Shown: positions 33,659 through 45,017 of the stretch, in pieces
Position numbering within the stretch: position 1 is the stretch's first letter
How the letters are laid out: every line of letters begins with the position of its first letter
NCBI RefSeq assembly: GCF_023150065.1
Contig: NZ_JAKLLN010000011.1
Coordinates: forward strand, 1-64,000
DNA length: 64,000 bases
Reading direction: 5' to 3'
Source of the DNA: Zoogloea sp.
GTDB taxonomy: Bacteria; Pseudomonadota; Gammaproteobacteria; Burkholderiales; Rhodocyclaceae
Made by a program: the position numbers and the translations under genes
The notes under the pieces: generated by a model
What the model was told of the DNA's origin: nothing
Database searches by the model: none
The model's input: the letters and a program-made list of their open reading frames with translations, nothing else

Positions 33659-34450
33659 ATGATCCGCAAACTCACCCTGCTGGCTCTGGCCAGCACCACG
33701 CTGCTTGCCGCCGTCAATGCCAGCGCTGCCGTCTACACCTTCGGGACCCCGACCCACGCCCTGCCGGCCGTCAGCGGCAATGGGCTTACCGGGCAACTGT
33801 GGACCAACGTCAACCCGAACACCGACACCCTGAGCCAGGCCCAGACCATCATCAACGGCGGGTTTGCGACGGCCAATTTCCGGGCGACGACCGTCGACTT
33901 CCCGAGCGGCCCGGCGGGTACCACATCCACCTCGGCCACCTACAGCTCGGTGCTCGACGCAGTCGCCCAGAGCACGCTGGACAACAGCAGCGTTCTGCCG
34001 GACGACGTGCTCAACACCGTCATGCGCTTCGCGGGCTTCTTCGGCGTCCAGAACGCCGGCGAGGTGTGGACCTTCCGGCTTCCGTCCGACGACGGCAGCG
34101 CGGTGGACATCCAGGGCACACGCATCCTCGATAACGACGGCATTCACAGTTTCGGCGGCCCCACCACCACGGTGGAGTTCACCACCCCCGGCCTGTACGC
34201 CATCAACGTACTGTTCTTCGAGTCCCAGGCCACCGAGTGGGGGCTGGAGTTCCAGGGCGGCCTGAACGGCGCCTCCCCCACCACGGCCTTGACTCCGCGC
34301 CTGTACACGCTGGTGGATTTCGCCACGCCCGACGACGAGCGCCTGGACAGCATCCAGCCCAACGCTGTCCCCGCTCCCGGCAGCCTGTCGCTGATCGGCG
34401 CCGGCCTGCTTGCCGCTCTCGGCTTCCGCAAGCGCAGTTCCCGGCGCTGA
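33659..34450 (+). CDS. PEP-CTERM-type exported protein with PA14-like domain (PAP variant)
   Basis: 263 residues. A signal peptide ends at about NASAAVYTF. A domain at about 70-215 resembles PA14 (MRFAGFFGVQNAGEVWTFRL, DDGSAVDIQGTRILDNDG and TPGLYAINVLFFESQATEWG), a fold that binds carbohydrates. The C-terminal sorting segment is VPAPGSLSLIGAGLLAALGFRKRSSRR (read from about 237), with PAP instead of PEP. The hydrophobic helix and basic tail are intact, so it is probably still an exosortase substrate. The start at 33659 is chosen for the signal peptide. Confidence 0.82.
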   Translation: MIRKLTLLALASTTLLAAVNASAAVYTFGTPTHALPAVSGNGLTGQLWTNVNPNTDTLSQAQTIINGGFATANFRATTVDFPSGPAGTTSTSATYSSVLDAVAQSTLDNSSVLPDDVLNTVMRFAGFFGVQNAGEVWTFRLPSDDGSAVDIQGTRILDNDGIHSFGGPTTTVEFTTPGLYAINVLFFESQATEWGLEFQGGLNGASPTTALTPRLYTLVDFATPDDERLDSIQPNAVPAPGSLSLIGAGLLAALGFRKRSSRR

Positions 34451-34460
34451 ATCCGCAGCA

Positions 34461-34499
34461 AAGCCATCCGGGCGCGGCAAGGCGCGCGTCCGGATGCTT
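34461..34499. terminator. Hairpin between convergent PEP-CTERM gene and metH
   Basis: CATCCGG and CCGGATG form the core stem, extended inward by GCGCG/CGCGC and outward by AAGC/GCTT. It lies 10 nt after the PEP-CTERM stop and 27 nt after metH on the other strand, so it can serve both. Confidence 0.6.
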
Positions 34500-34525
34500 G
34501 TCTTAGGGGCCGGGTCTGATGTCGC

Positions 34526-38227
<3,702 letters not shown>

Positions 38228-38270
38228 GGATCTACCTCGGGTGCGTAAGACACAGCCGGAGGCGACGGAT

Positions 38271-38322
38271 GCAAAAGCAAACGGCGCGGCAAACCCGGCT
38301 GGAAGGTTTGCGAGCGCCGTTG
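38271..38322 (-). terminator. Conditional terminator / expression platform of the SAH riboswitch
   Basis: On the minus strand the 3' arm of the aptamer (CAACGGCG, from 38322) can pair with CGCCGTT (38286-38280), and inside this GCAAACC (38311-38305) pairs with GGTTTGC (38295-38289). This gives about 15 bp with a small internal loop, followed by TTTGCTTTTGC. The hairpin excludes aptamer folding, so ligand binding should prevent termination and switch metH on. This is inferred from pairing alone. Confidence 0.55.
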
Positions 38323-38376
38323 TGGGTTGCCGAGCCTGGCCCGCTGGATCAGCAGGTCGCAACGCTCCTCGGCAAG
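38308..38376 (-). promoter_or_regulatory. SAH (S-adenosylhomocysteine) riboswitch aptamer
   Basis: Read on the minus strand, the segment begins CCGAGGAGCGTTGCGACC, later has CCAGGCTCGGCAACC and ends CAACGGCGCTC. This is the consensus of the SAH riboswitch. CCGAG pairs with CTCGG and GAGCG with CGCTC, giving the LL-type pseudoknot. In betaproteobacteria this riboswitch stands before ahcY and metH, and high SAH turns expression on. The position directly in the metH leader agrees. Confidence 0.88.
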
Positions 38377-38382
38377 GCCCGG

Positions 38383-38412
38383 ATTTTACGGGGTTTTCGG
38401 GCCGCTTGCCAA
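38383..38412 (-). promoter_or_regulatory. Promoter of the metH riboswitch transcript
   Basis: TTGGCA (38412-38407) and TAAAAT (38388-38383) are spaced by 18 bp on the minus strand. Transcription would start near 38376, right at the 5' edge of the aptamer. The promoter lies two bases after the stop codon of the small gene upstream. Confidence 0.7.
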
Positions 38413-38414
38413 GC

Positions 38415-38666
38415 TCAGGCGGCGGCCCGCAGGGCTCCCTCTGTCAGGGACTCCCGGGCGTCATCCTTCCACCAGCCCAGGGCCGCGTAGTAGCCCTCCC
38501 ACACGCAACCATTGCAGCCCCGGCCGCAGCAGGTGGTGGGCGGCGGCGGCGGATTGCGGTGGGCCACCCCGGCACTCGCCAGCAGGGCGCGGATCGCGGC
38601 GATCTGGGCCTCGGCCTCGTTCAGGTCGGCGGGGCGGCGATCGAAGGGGCTGGCGGCAGTGGTCAT
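38415..38666 (-). CDS. Small oxidoreductase-like (PF09791-type) cysteine protein
   Basis: 83 residues. An N-terminal helix ([20 protein letters not shown]) is followed by [29 protein letters not shown], which carries four cysteines in CC-x3-C-x2-C spacing, the hallmark of the short oxidoreductase-like domain found in bacteria and mitochondria. Function is unknown, and metal or cluster binding is likely. The start at 38666 is chosen for its GGAGACC ribosome site. The ORF could run 25 codons further upstream. Confidence 0.72.
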   Translation of the reverse strand: MTTAASPFDRRPADLNEAEAQIAAIRALLASAGVAHRNPPPPPTTCCGRGCNGCVWEGYYAALGWWKDDARESLTEGALRAAA

Positions 38667-38811
38667 GAACGGTCTCCGGCGGGGGTCGCGAAGATAGCAC
38701 TCGGCGGCCCGCCCGGAAAGCCACTTCATCACACCGAACAAACGCCCTTGTCATTGCCCGGGCATGACATGGCGCTTAAAATCCGGCCCGATCACCCAAC
38801 CGGAGTCCGCA

Positions 38812-40131
38812 GTGCCCCAAGTCCATTCGATCCTCTTCTTCGGCGACATCCTCCCCGGGCACGACGCCATCAGCTGCCGGCGTCAGCTCCAGGTGCTGCT
38901 CAAATGCCCGCCGGAAACCATGGACAGCGTGTTTTCGGGCGGACGGGTGTGCCTGCGCAAGGGGCTGGACGAGGCCGACGCCCGACGCTACCAGACGCGC
39001 CTGGAGGCCATCGGGCTGCGCATCGTGATCGATCCGCCGCTCACCCCCCCGGCCCCTGCCGCCGCCGAGCCTGAGCCCGCCCCTTCCCTTAGACCGCTTC
39101 CACAACAGACCCCGGAACTCGCCCCGCCGCCAGCCCCCCAACCGGCGCCGGAGCCCACCCCCAGGGCCACAGTGCCCGCCCCGGCGGCCGTCGAGCTCAT
39201 CAACTGCCCGGCCTGCGGCGAGGAGCAGCCACGCCGCACCCTGTGCCGCGCCTGCTCCATCGACATGCCCCGTTTCGCCGCCTCCCGGGCCGCACCGCCG
39301 CCCGCCAAGGCGGACCGCCCTGCCGTCACCTACATGCTGACACCCGACGCCCCCTCGCCGGTGCTGGCCGACAGCGGCATTGTCGGCCTGGGCTTCCGGG
39401 GTCGCTTCGGGCGCCGCAACTTCGCGCTTACCGGGCTGCTGACCCTCGGCGGCACCCTGGTCCTGGCCCTCCTCGCCTTCACCCTGGGCATCCCGGGCAT
39501 GCTGATCGGCGGCCTCGGGATGCTCCTGATGTTCATCTACGGCACCCGCAGCACCGTGTTCCGCCTCCACGACCTGGGCCTCAGCGGGTGGTGGACGCTG
39601 GTCACCTGGATCCCCTATCTGGGCGGGGTAGCCGCGCTGCTGCTGCTCGTGGTGCCCGGCCAGAAAGGCAGCAATGCCTGGGGCGAGCCGGCCCGCCCGG
39701 TGTCGGCGGTCGGGCTGCTGGGGGGAATGGCGCTGATCGGTGGCGCCCTCTTCCTCGCCATCAGCATCTTCGGCACCCAACTGCCGTCCATGCCGGAGCT
39801 GCCCGGTGTACCCGGCAACGAAACAGGCAAAGCGGCCTTCACCGAGCGCTACGACGCCAGCCGCGACCGGATCGTCATGTATTCCCTGAGCACCTGCGGC
39901 TTCTGCGCCGAAAAGCGCCAACAGTTCGACCGCATGGGCGTGCGCTATGTCGAGCTCATGATCGACGAAGACCCGGTCGCCGAGGCGCGCCTCAACAGCC
40001 GCCTGCGTGAGGCCGGTCTGGACAGCGGCGCCATCGGCACGCCGATCATCGAGGTCAATGGCACCCTGCTGCCCAACAACCCCGGCTTCAGCGAAATCGG
40101 ACTGCACCTGAGTCGGGCAACGAAGATCTGA
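38812..40131 (+). CDS. Zinc-ribbon / DUF805 membrane / glutaredoxin-like fusion protein
   Basis: 439 residues from a GTG start (with CGGAGTCC upstream). Residues 1-75 form a small alpha/beta domain of unknown type. 76-126 is a Pro-rich linker. 132-148 is a zinc ribbon CPAC-x8-CRAC. 195-325 is a DUF805 membrane domain with about four helices and the motif FRLHDLGLSGWW. 353-439 is a glutaredoxin-like domain with active site STCGFC (Cys362, Cys365), then GTPIIEVNGTLLPNN. The redox domain should lie in the cytoplasm. I know glutaredoxin fused to DUF805 only poorly. Role unknown, possibly membrane thiol homeostasis. Confidence 0.78.
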   Translation: MPQVHSILFFGDILPGHDAISCRRQLQVLLKCPPETMDSVFSGGRVCLRKGLDEADARRYQTRLEAIGLRIVIDPPLTPPAPAAAEPEPAPSLRPLPQQTPELAPPPAPQPAPEPTPRATVPAPAAVELINCPACGEEQPRRTLCRACSIDMPRFAASRAAPPPAKADRPAVTYMLTPDAPSPVLADSGIVGLGFRGRFGRRNFALTGLLTLGGTLVLALLAFTLGIPGMLIGGLGMLLMFIYGTRSTVFRLHDLGLSGWWTLVTWIPYLGGVAALLLLVVPGQKGSNAWGEPARPVSAVGLLGGMALIGGALFLAISIFGTQLPSMPELPGVPGNETGKAAFTERYDASRDRIVMYSLSTCGFCAEKRQQFDRMGVRYVELMIDEDPVAEARLNSRLREAGLDSGAIGTPIIEVNGTLLPNNPGFSEIGLHLSRATKI

Positions 40132-40186
40132 AGCATCAGCCCGGTTGCATGGCAGAATCGGCAGGTCAGCACCCCGGGTGACCAGG

Positions 40187-40801
40187 ATGATCAGCATCTA
40201 CCAGCTCAAGCCCCGCTTCCAGGCGCTGCTCCGGCCCATCGTCGGCCGGCTGGCCGCGGCCGGCATCACGGCCAATCAGGTCACCCTGGCGGCCATGCTG
40301 ATCTCGCTGGTGCTGGGCCTGGGGCTGTTCCTCAACACCGACAGCAGCCGCGCCTTCCTGCTGCTGCCCCTGTGGATGTTCCTGCGCATGGCCTTCAACG
40401 CGGTGGATGGCATGCTGGCGCGGGAGTTCGGCCAGCAGTCCCCCCTCGGCGCCTACTTCAACGAGCTGTCCGACGTACTCTCCGATGCCGCCCTCTACCT
40501 GCCCTTCGTGGCGGTGGCACCCTTCGGCTGGGGCAGCGTCGGAGCGGTGATCTTCCTGTCGGCGGTCTCCGAGATGGCCGGCGCCCTCGGCCCCATGGTC
40601 GGCGCCCCGCGCCAGTACGACGGCCCCATGGGCAAGAGCGACCGGGCCTTCCTGTTCGGCGCCCTCGGCCTGTGGCTGGGCTTGGCCGGCAGCCTGCCCG
40701 ACGCTGCCTTCTGGATCATGCCGGTGGCGGCTCTGGCCATCCTGCTCAACACCTTCAACCGCATCCGCAGCGGTGTCCGCCAGGCCCGCAATCCACACTG
40801 A
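40187..40801 (+). CDS. ynbA: CDP-alcohol phosphatidyltransferase, YnbA-like
   Basis: 204 residues with about six membrane segments. The family motif appears as N-x2-DG-x2-AR-x8-G-x3-N-x3-D (NAVDGMLAREFG to GAYFNELSD), so two of the four usual aspartates are asparagine. It would transfer a phosphatidyl group from CDP-diacylglycerol to an alcohol. The ATG at 40187 has CAGG upstream, and the frame before it is not coding. It is the first gene of an eight-gene head-to-tail block. The gene content matches E. coli ynbABCD, whose product is not known to me. Confidence 0.82.
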   Translation: MISIYQLKPRFQALLRPIVGRLAAAGITANQVTLAAMLISLVLGLGLFLNTDSSRAFLLLPLWMFLRMAFNAVDGMLAREFGQQSPLGAYFNELSDVLSDAALYLPFVAVAPFGWGSVGAVIFLSAVSEMAGALGPMVGAPRQYDGPMGKSDRAFLFGALGLWLGLAGSLPDAAFWIMPVAALAILLNTFNRIRSGVRQARNPH

Positions 40802-40809
40802 GGTCAGCG

Positions 40810-42567
40810 ATGAACACACCCCGCCCGGTCTCCGAACACCATTTCGAAACCCACGACGGGGTGCATCTGTTCTACCGCCACTGGCCCGCCACCGCTCCGC
40901 GCCGGGGTGCCGTGGTGATGTTCCACCGGGGCCACGAACACTCCGGCCGCATCGCCCACCTGGCCGACGAGCTGGACCTGCCCGGTTTCGACTTCTTCGC
41001 CTGGGACGCCCGCGGCCACGGCCACTCCCCGGGGGCCCGGGGCCACTCCCCCAGCTTCGGCACCTCGGTGCGCGACGTGCAGACCTTCGTCGATCACATC
41101 CACACGCACCACGGCATCGCCCACGCCGACATGGCCGTGCTGGCCCAGAGCGTCGGCGCGGTGCTGGTGGCCACCTGGGCCCACGACTACGCCCCGCGGG
41201 TGCGCTGCCTGGTGCTCGCCTCGCCGGCCTTCCAGGTCAAGCTCTACGTTCCCTTCGCCCGCCCGGGCCTGGCCCTGCTCGAAAAGCTGCGCGGCAACTT
41301 CTTCGTCAACAGCTACGTCAAGGCCAAGTTCCTGACCCACGACCCGGCCCGCCAGCGCAGCTACGACAAGGACCCGCTGATCGCCCGGGCCATCTCGGTG
41401 AACATCCTGCTCGGTCTTTACGAGGCCGCCGAGCGGGTCGTGGCCGACGCCCAGGCCATCACCCTGCCCACCCAGCTGCTCATCTCCGGCGCCGACTGGG
41501 TGGTGCATCACGGGCCCCAGCACCGCTTCTTCGACGGGTTGGGCTCGGCGGTCAAGGAGAAGCACGTCCTCGACGGCTTCTACCACGACACCCTCGGCGA
41601 GCAGGACCGAAAGCTCGCCACCGACAAGGCCCGGGACTTCATCCTGCGCCAGTTCGACCACCCGGCCGCTCCGGTGAGCCTGCTCGATGCCGACCAGCAC
41701 GGCGCCACCCGGGACGAGTCCGACGCCCTGACCCGCCCCCTCTCCCCGCTCAGCCCCCGCGGCCTCTACTGGGCCGCCTACCGGGCCAGCATGAAGCTCG
41801 GCGGCCACCTGTCGGCGGGCATCGCCCTGGGCCACCGCACCGGCTTCGACTCGGGCAGCACCCTCGACTACGTCTATCGCGACACCGCCACCGGCAGCGG
41901 CCCCCTGGGCCGGGCCATGGACCGCAACTACCTCGACGCCATCGGCTGGCGCGGCATCCGCCAGCGCAAGCGCCACCTGGAAGAGCTCCTGCGCCTGGCC
42001 CTCGGCCAGCTGCACACCGAGGGGCGCCCCCTGCGGGTGCTGGACATCGCCGCCGGCCACGGCCGCTACGTGCTCGAAGCCCTGACCGAAGCCCCGCGCC
42101 GTCCCGACACCATCCTGCTGCGCGACTTCAGCGACATCAACGTGCGCGATGGCGCCGCCCTGATCCGCGAGAAGGGCCTGGAGGCCATCGCCCGCTTCGA
42201 GAAGGGCGACGCCTTCGACCGGGCCTCGGTGGCCGGCGTGTCGCCCCGCCCCACCATCGGCATCGTCTCCGGCCTCTACGAGCTGTTTCCCGACAACACC
42301 ATGGTGAGCCGCTCCCTGGCCGGCATGGCCGACGCCATCGAGCCCGGCGGCCTGCTGATCTACACCGGCCAGCCCTGGCACCCCCAGCTCGAACTCATCG
42401 CCCGGGCCCTCACCAGCCACCGGGGGGGCCAGGCCTGGGTGATGCGCCGACGCAGCCAGGCCGAGATGGACCAGCTGGTGGACGCCGCCGGCTTCGACAA
42501 GCTCGAACAGCGCATCGACGAATGGGGCATCTTCACCGTGTCCCTGGCCCGGCGCCGCGCCCCATGA
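40810..42567 (+). CDS. ynbC: Bifunctional alpha/beta hydrolase - SAM methyltransferase, YnbC-like
   Basis: 585 residues. The N-terminal half (1-310) is a monoacylglycerol-lipase-like hydrolase: DFFAWDARGHGHSPG, nucleophile elbow AQSVG (Ser about 114, with Ala where Gly is usual), and a late catalytic His in LDGFYHDTLGE. The C-terminal half (about 330-585) is a class I methyltransferase with SAM motif VLDIAAGHGRYVLEAL and a final Tyr/Gly-rich segment LLIYTGQPWHPQLE. Length equals that of E. coli YnbC as I recall it. It could deacylate a lipid and methylate a headgroup. It overlaps the next gene by ATGA. Confidence 0.85.
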   Translation: MNTPRPVSEHHFETHDGVHLFYRHWPATAPRRGAVVMFHRGHEHSGRIAHLADELDLPGFDFFAWDARGHGHSPGARGHSPSFGTSVRDVQTFVDHIHTHHGIAHADMAVLAQSVGAVLVATWAHDYAPRVRCLVLASPAFQVKLYVPFARPGLALLEKLRGNFFVNSYVKAKFLTHDPARQRSYDKDPLIARAISVNILLGLYEAAERVVADAQAITLPTQLLISGADWVVHHGPQHRFFDGLGSAVKEKHVLDGFYHDTLGEQDRKLATDKARDFILRQFDHPAAPVSLLDADQHGATRDESDALTRPLSPLSPRGLYWAAYRASMKLGGHLSAGIALGHRTGFDSGSTLDYVYRDTATGSGPLGRAMDRNYLDAIGWRGIRQRKRHLEELLRLALGQLHTEGRPLRVLDIAAGHGRYVLEALTEAPRRPDTILLRDFSDINVRDGAALIREKGLEAIARFEKGDAFDRASVAGVSPRPTIGIVSGLYELFPDNTMVSRSLAGMADAIEPGGLLIYTGQPWHPQLELIARALTSHRGGQAWVMRRRSQAEMDQLVDAAGFDKLEQRIDEWGIFTVSLARRRAP

Positions 42568-43901
42568 ACAGCCGGGCCGCCCCCGCCACCGCCATTCCCT
42601 GGCAGCGGGGCGTCGCCTGGCTGCTCTTTCTGGGGCCCTTTTTCTTCCTCAGCTACGGCTTCGCCAACACCATGGCGGCCCGCTGGCAGGTGAGCGACAG
42701 CCTGGTGTATGGCTGGGAGCGGCACATCCCCTTTCTGCCCTGGACCATCCTGCCCTACTGGTCCATCGACCTGTTCTACGGCTTGTCCTTCCTGCTGTGC
42801 CGCACTGCCCTGCAGGTAGACCGCCACGCCCTGCGCCTGCTCACCGCCCAGCTCGTATCGGTGGCCTGCTTCCTGGCCTTTCCCCTGCGCTTCAGCTTCG
42901 CCCGCCCCGAATCCGACGGGCTTTTCGGCGCCCTCTTCGACGCCCTGGCCGGGTTCGATCTGCCCTACAACCAGGCGCCCTCCCTGCACATCAGCCTGCT
43001 CGTCATCCTGTGGGTGCGTTTTGCCGCCGCCACCCGCGGTCCCCTGCGCGGGCTGGTGGATGCCTGGGCCGCCCTGATCGCCGTATCGGTGCTCACCACC
43101 TACCAGCACCATTTCATCGATCTTCCCAGCGGCGCCCTGGTGGGCCTGCTGTGCCTGTGGCTGTGGCCGGATGAAGGCCCGACGCCCTTCTCTGCCGCCC
43201 GCTGGACGCACAGCCCCGAGCGGCGCCGGCTGGCCGGCCATTACCTGGTCGGCGCCCTGGCCGCGGCCGGCCTGGGCATCCTGCTCGGGGGTGGAGGGCT
43301 GGTGCTCATCTGGCTGGGCATCGCCCTGGCCCTGGTGGCCCTCAACTACGCCTTCATCGGCCCCGCCGGTTTCCAGAAGCACGCCGGCCGCCACAGCCTC
43401 GGCGCGGCCCTGCTGCTGGCTCCCTACACCCTCGGTGCCTGGCTCAATGCGCGCCTGTGGACCCGCCGCGCCCCCGCCCCCGGCCTGATCGCCGATGGCG
43501 TGTGGCTGGGCCGCCTGCCCGACAGCCAGGCGATGCAGGCCGGCGGCTTCCGCGCCCTCGTCGACCTCACCGCCGAACTGCCCGCCCCCTGGGGCGACTG
43601 GGCCTACACCCAGCTCGCCTGGCTCGATCTGGTGCCGCCCGACAGCAGCCAGCTGGAGCAAGCCGCCGCCGCCATCGAGCGCCTGCGCCGGCACGGACCG
43701 GTGCTGGTGTGCTGCGCCCTGGGCTACTCGCGCAGCGCCAGCGCAGTGGCCGCCTGGCTGCTGGCCACCGGCCGGGCAGCCTCGCCGGAGGCTGCGCTGG
43801 CCATCCTGCAGCGTTCCCGGCCCCGGGTGGTGCTGGGCCCGCGGCACCGCCAGGCCCTGGCCCGGGTCATCCCGCCGGCGGAGCTCAGCGGTGGCGCCTG
43901 A
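42564..43901 (+). CDS. ynbD: PAP2 / dual-specificity phosphatase fusion, YnbD-like
   Basis: 445 residues. The N-terminal membrane part (about 10-290) has a PAP2-type active site with NQAPSLHISLLVIL and TTYQHHFIDLPSGALVG (PSLH in place of PSGH). The C-terminal cytosolic domain (about 310-445) is a dual-specificity phosphatase with VLVCCALGYSRSASAVAAW, the CX5R catalytic loop. Such phosphatases include PTPMT1, which removes phosphate from phosphatidylglycerol phosphate, so a lipid-phosphate role is plausible. It is overlapped by ynbC at its start and by the next small gene at its end. Confidence 0.85.
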   Translation: MNSRAAPATAIPWQRGVAWLLFLGPFFFLSYGFANTMAARWQVSDSLVYGWERHIPFLPWTILPYWSIDLFYGLSFLLCRTALQVDRHALRLLTAQLVSVACFLAFPLRFSFARPESDGLFGALFDALAGFDLPYNQAPSLHISLLVILWVRFAAATRGPLRGLVDAWAALIAVSVLTTYQHHFIDLPSGALVGLLCLWLWPDEGPTPFSAARWTHSPERRRLAGHYLVGALAAAGLGILLGGGGLVLIWLGIALALVALNYAFIGPAGFQKHAGRHSLGAALLLAPYTLGAWLNARLWTRRAPAPGLIADGVWLGRLPDSQAMQAGGFRALVDLTAELPAPWGDWAYTQLAWLDLVPPDSSQLEQAAAAIERLRRHGPVLVCCALGYSRSASAVAAWLLATGRAASPEAALAILQRSRPRVVLGPRHRQALARVIPPAELSGGA

Positions 43902-44364
43902 TACCCCTGACATTCCCTGCACCCGCGCCGCAGCAGCCCGCGCGGCCCTCACCGCCGCCACCCTGGCCCAGGGACGCGACCTGCATCTGCTCAGCCTGTG
44001 CCTGCTGCTGCCCGCCCTCGCCGCCCTGTTGCTGGCCCCCGGCGGCCCGGCCCGCAGCGCCTGCCTCACCCTGAGCCTGGTGGCCGGCACCGTGCAGGTC
44101 TACCATGCCCTGCGCTGCGGCCTCGATGCAGCGCTGTTCGCCCACTGGGCCACGTGCTGGAGCCGGCCCACGGCAAGCGATGCCGACGTCGATGCCGACC
44201 TGCAGGCCTTCGACCATGCCCTAGCTGAGGACTTCGGGCGCGCCCCCCTGACGCCGCGCCCCCTGGCCGAGCGGGTCCGCGGCGCCCTCGGCCTGCTGCG
44301 CCGCCAGGCCCTTGCCCTGGGCATTCAGGGCCTCACCTTGCTCGCCGCCATGGCCGCGGGCTGA
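43891..44364 (+). CDS. Small membrane protein of the ynb-like operon
   Basis: 157 residues from a GTG overlapping the end of ynbD by 11 bp. I do not recognise a family. Two N-terminal helices (about 30-65: LLSLCLLLPALAALLLAPGG and LTLSLVAGTVQVYHALRCG) form a hairpin. A polar region with DADVDADLQAFDHALAEDF follows, then a third hydrophobic stretch at the end (ALGIQGLTLLAAMAAG). The gene lies between lipid enzymes, so it may be a scaffold. The start is uncertain. Confidence 0.6.
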   Translation: MAPDTPDIPCTRAAAARAALTAATLAQGRDLHLLSLCLLLPALAALLLAPGGPARSACLTLSLVAGTVQVYHALRCGLDAALFAHWATCWSRPTASDADVDADLQAFDHALAEDFGRAPLTPRPLAERVRGALGLLRRQALALGIQGLTLLAAMAAG

Positions 44365-44378
44365 ACCCGGACAACCCG

Positions 44379-45002
44379 ATGTTTGTCGACCGCCTCCTCG
44401 CCTCCGCCCTGTGCGGCTTTGCCCGCGCCCTCACCGGCGTCCGTGCCCTGTGGCTGGGCAGCGAACCCGACGCCCGCCCCCGGGTGTACTTCGCCAACCA
44501 CCGCAGCCACGGGGATTTCGTGCTGATCTGGGCGTCCCTGCCACCGCCCCTGCGCCGCCGCACCCGGCCGGTGGCCGGCGCCGATTACTGGCTCACCACA
44601 AGCCTGCGCCGCTTCCTGATCAACCGGGTCTTCCGCGGGGTGTGCATCGACCGCCGCCCCGGGCGCAACGGCCCCAACCCGGTTGAGCAGATGGGCGAAG
44701 CCCTGGGCGCCGGTGAATCCCTGATCCTCTTTCCCGAAGGCACCCGCAACATGGGCGACGGCCTGCTGCCCTTCAAGAGCGGCCTGCACCACCTGGCCAA
44801 GGCCCACCCGGAGGCCGAGCTGATCCCCGTGTGGATCGAGAACCTGGGCCGGGTGATGCCCAAGGGCAGCCTGATCCCGGTACCCCTGCTGTGCACCCTG
44901 AGCTTCGGCCCACCCCTGAGCCCGGTGGACGGGGAGAGCCGCGAGGCCTTCCTGACCCGCGCCCGTACCGCCCTCCTCGACCTCGCCCCCCCCGCCGACT
45001 GA
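44379..45002 (+). CDS. 1-acyl-glycerol-3-phosphate acyltransferase-like protein (PlsC family)
   Basis: 207 residues. The acyltransferase HX4D motif is in FANHRSHGDFVLIWA, and the substrate motif FPEGTRNMGDG follows, both diagnostic for the PlsC family. FRGVCIDRR between them is a typical third block. It is shorter than PlsC (about 240) and has one N-terminal hydrophobic segment. It would acylate a lysophosphatidic acid-like substrate or remodel a lysophospholipid. It starts 14 nt after the small membrane protein. Confidence 0.85.
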   Translation: MFVDRLLASALCGFARALTGVRALWLGSEPDARPRVYFANHRSHGDFVLIWASLPPPLRRRTRPVAGADYWLTTSLRRFLINRVFRGVCIDRRPGRNGPNPVEQMGEALGAGESLILFPEGTRNMGDGLLPFKSGLHHLAKAHPEAELIPVWIENLGRVMPKGSLIPVPLLCTLSFGPPLSPVDGESREAFLTRARTALLDLAPPAD

Positions 45003-45017
45003 ACCCGGGTTGAACCC

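Noticed and set aside
40773-42563. N-terminal extension of the ynbD frame through the ynbC gene
   Set aside because: The reading frame is open but yields Arg/Pro-rich noise. The true start is the ATGA overlap at 42564.
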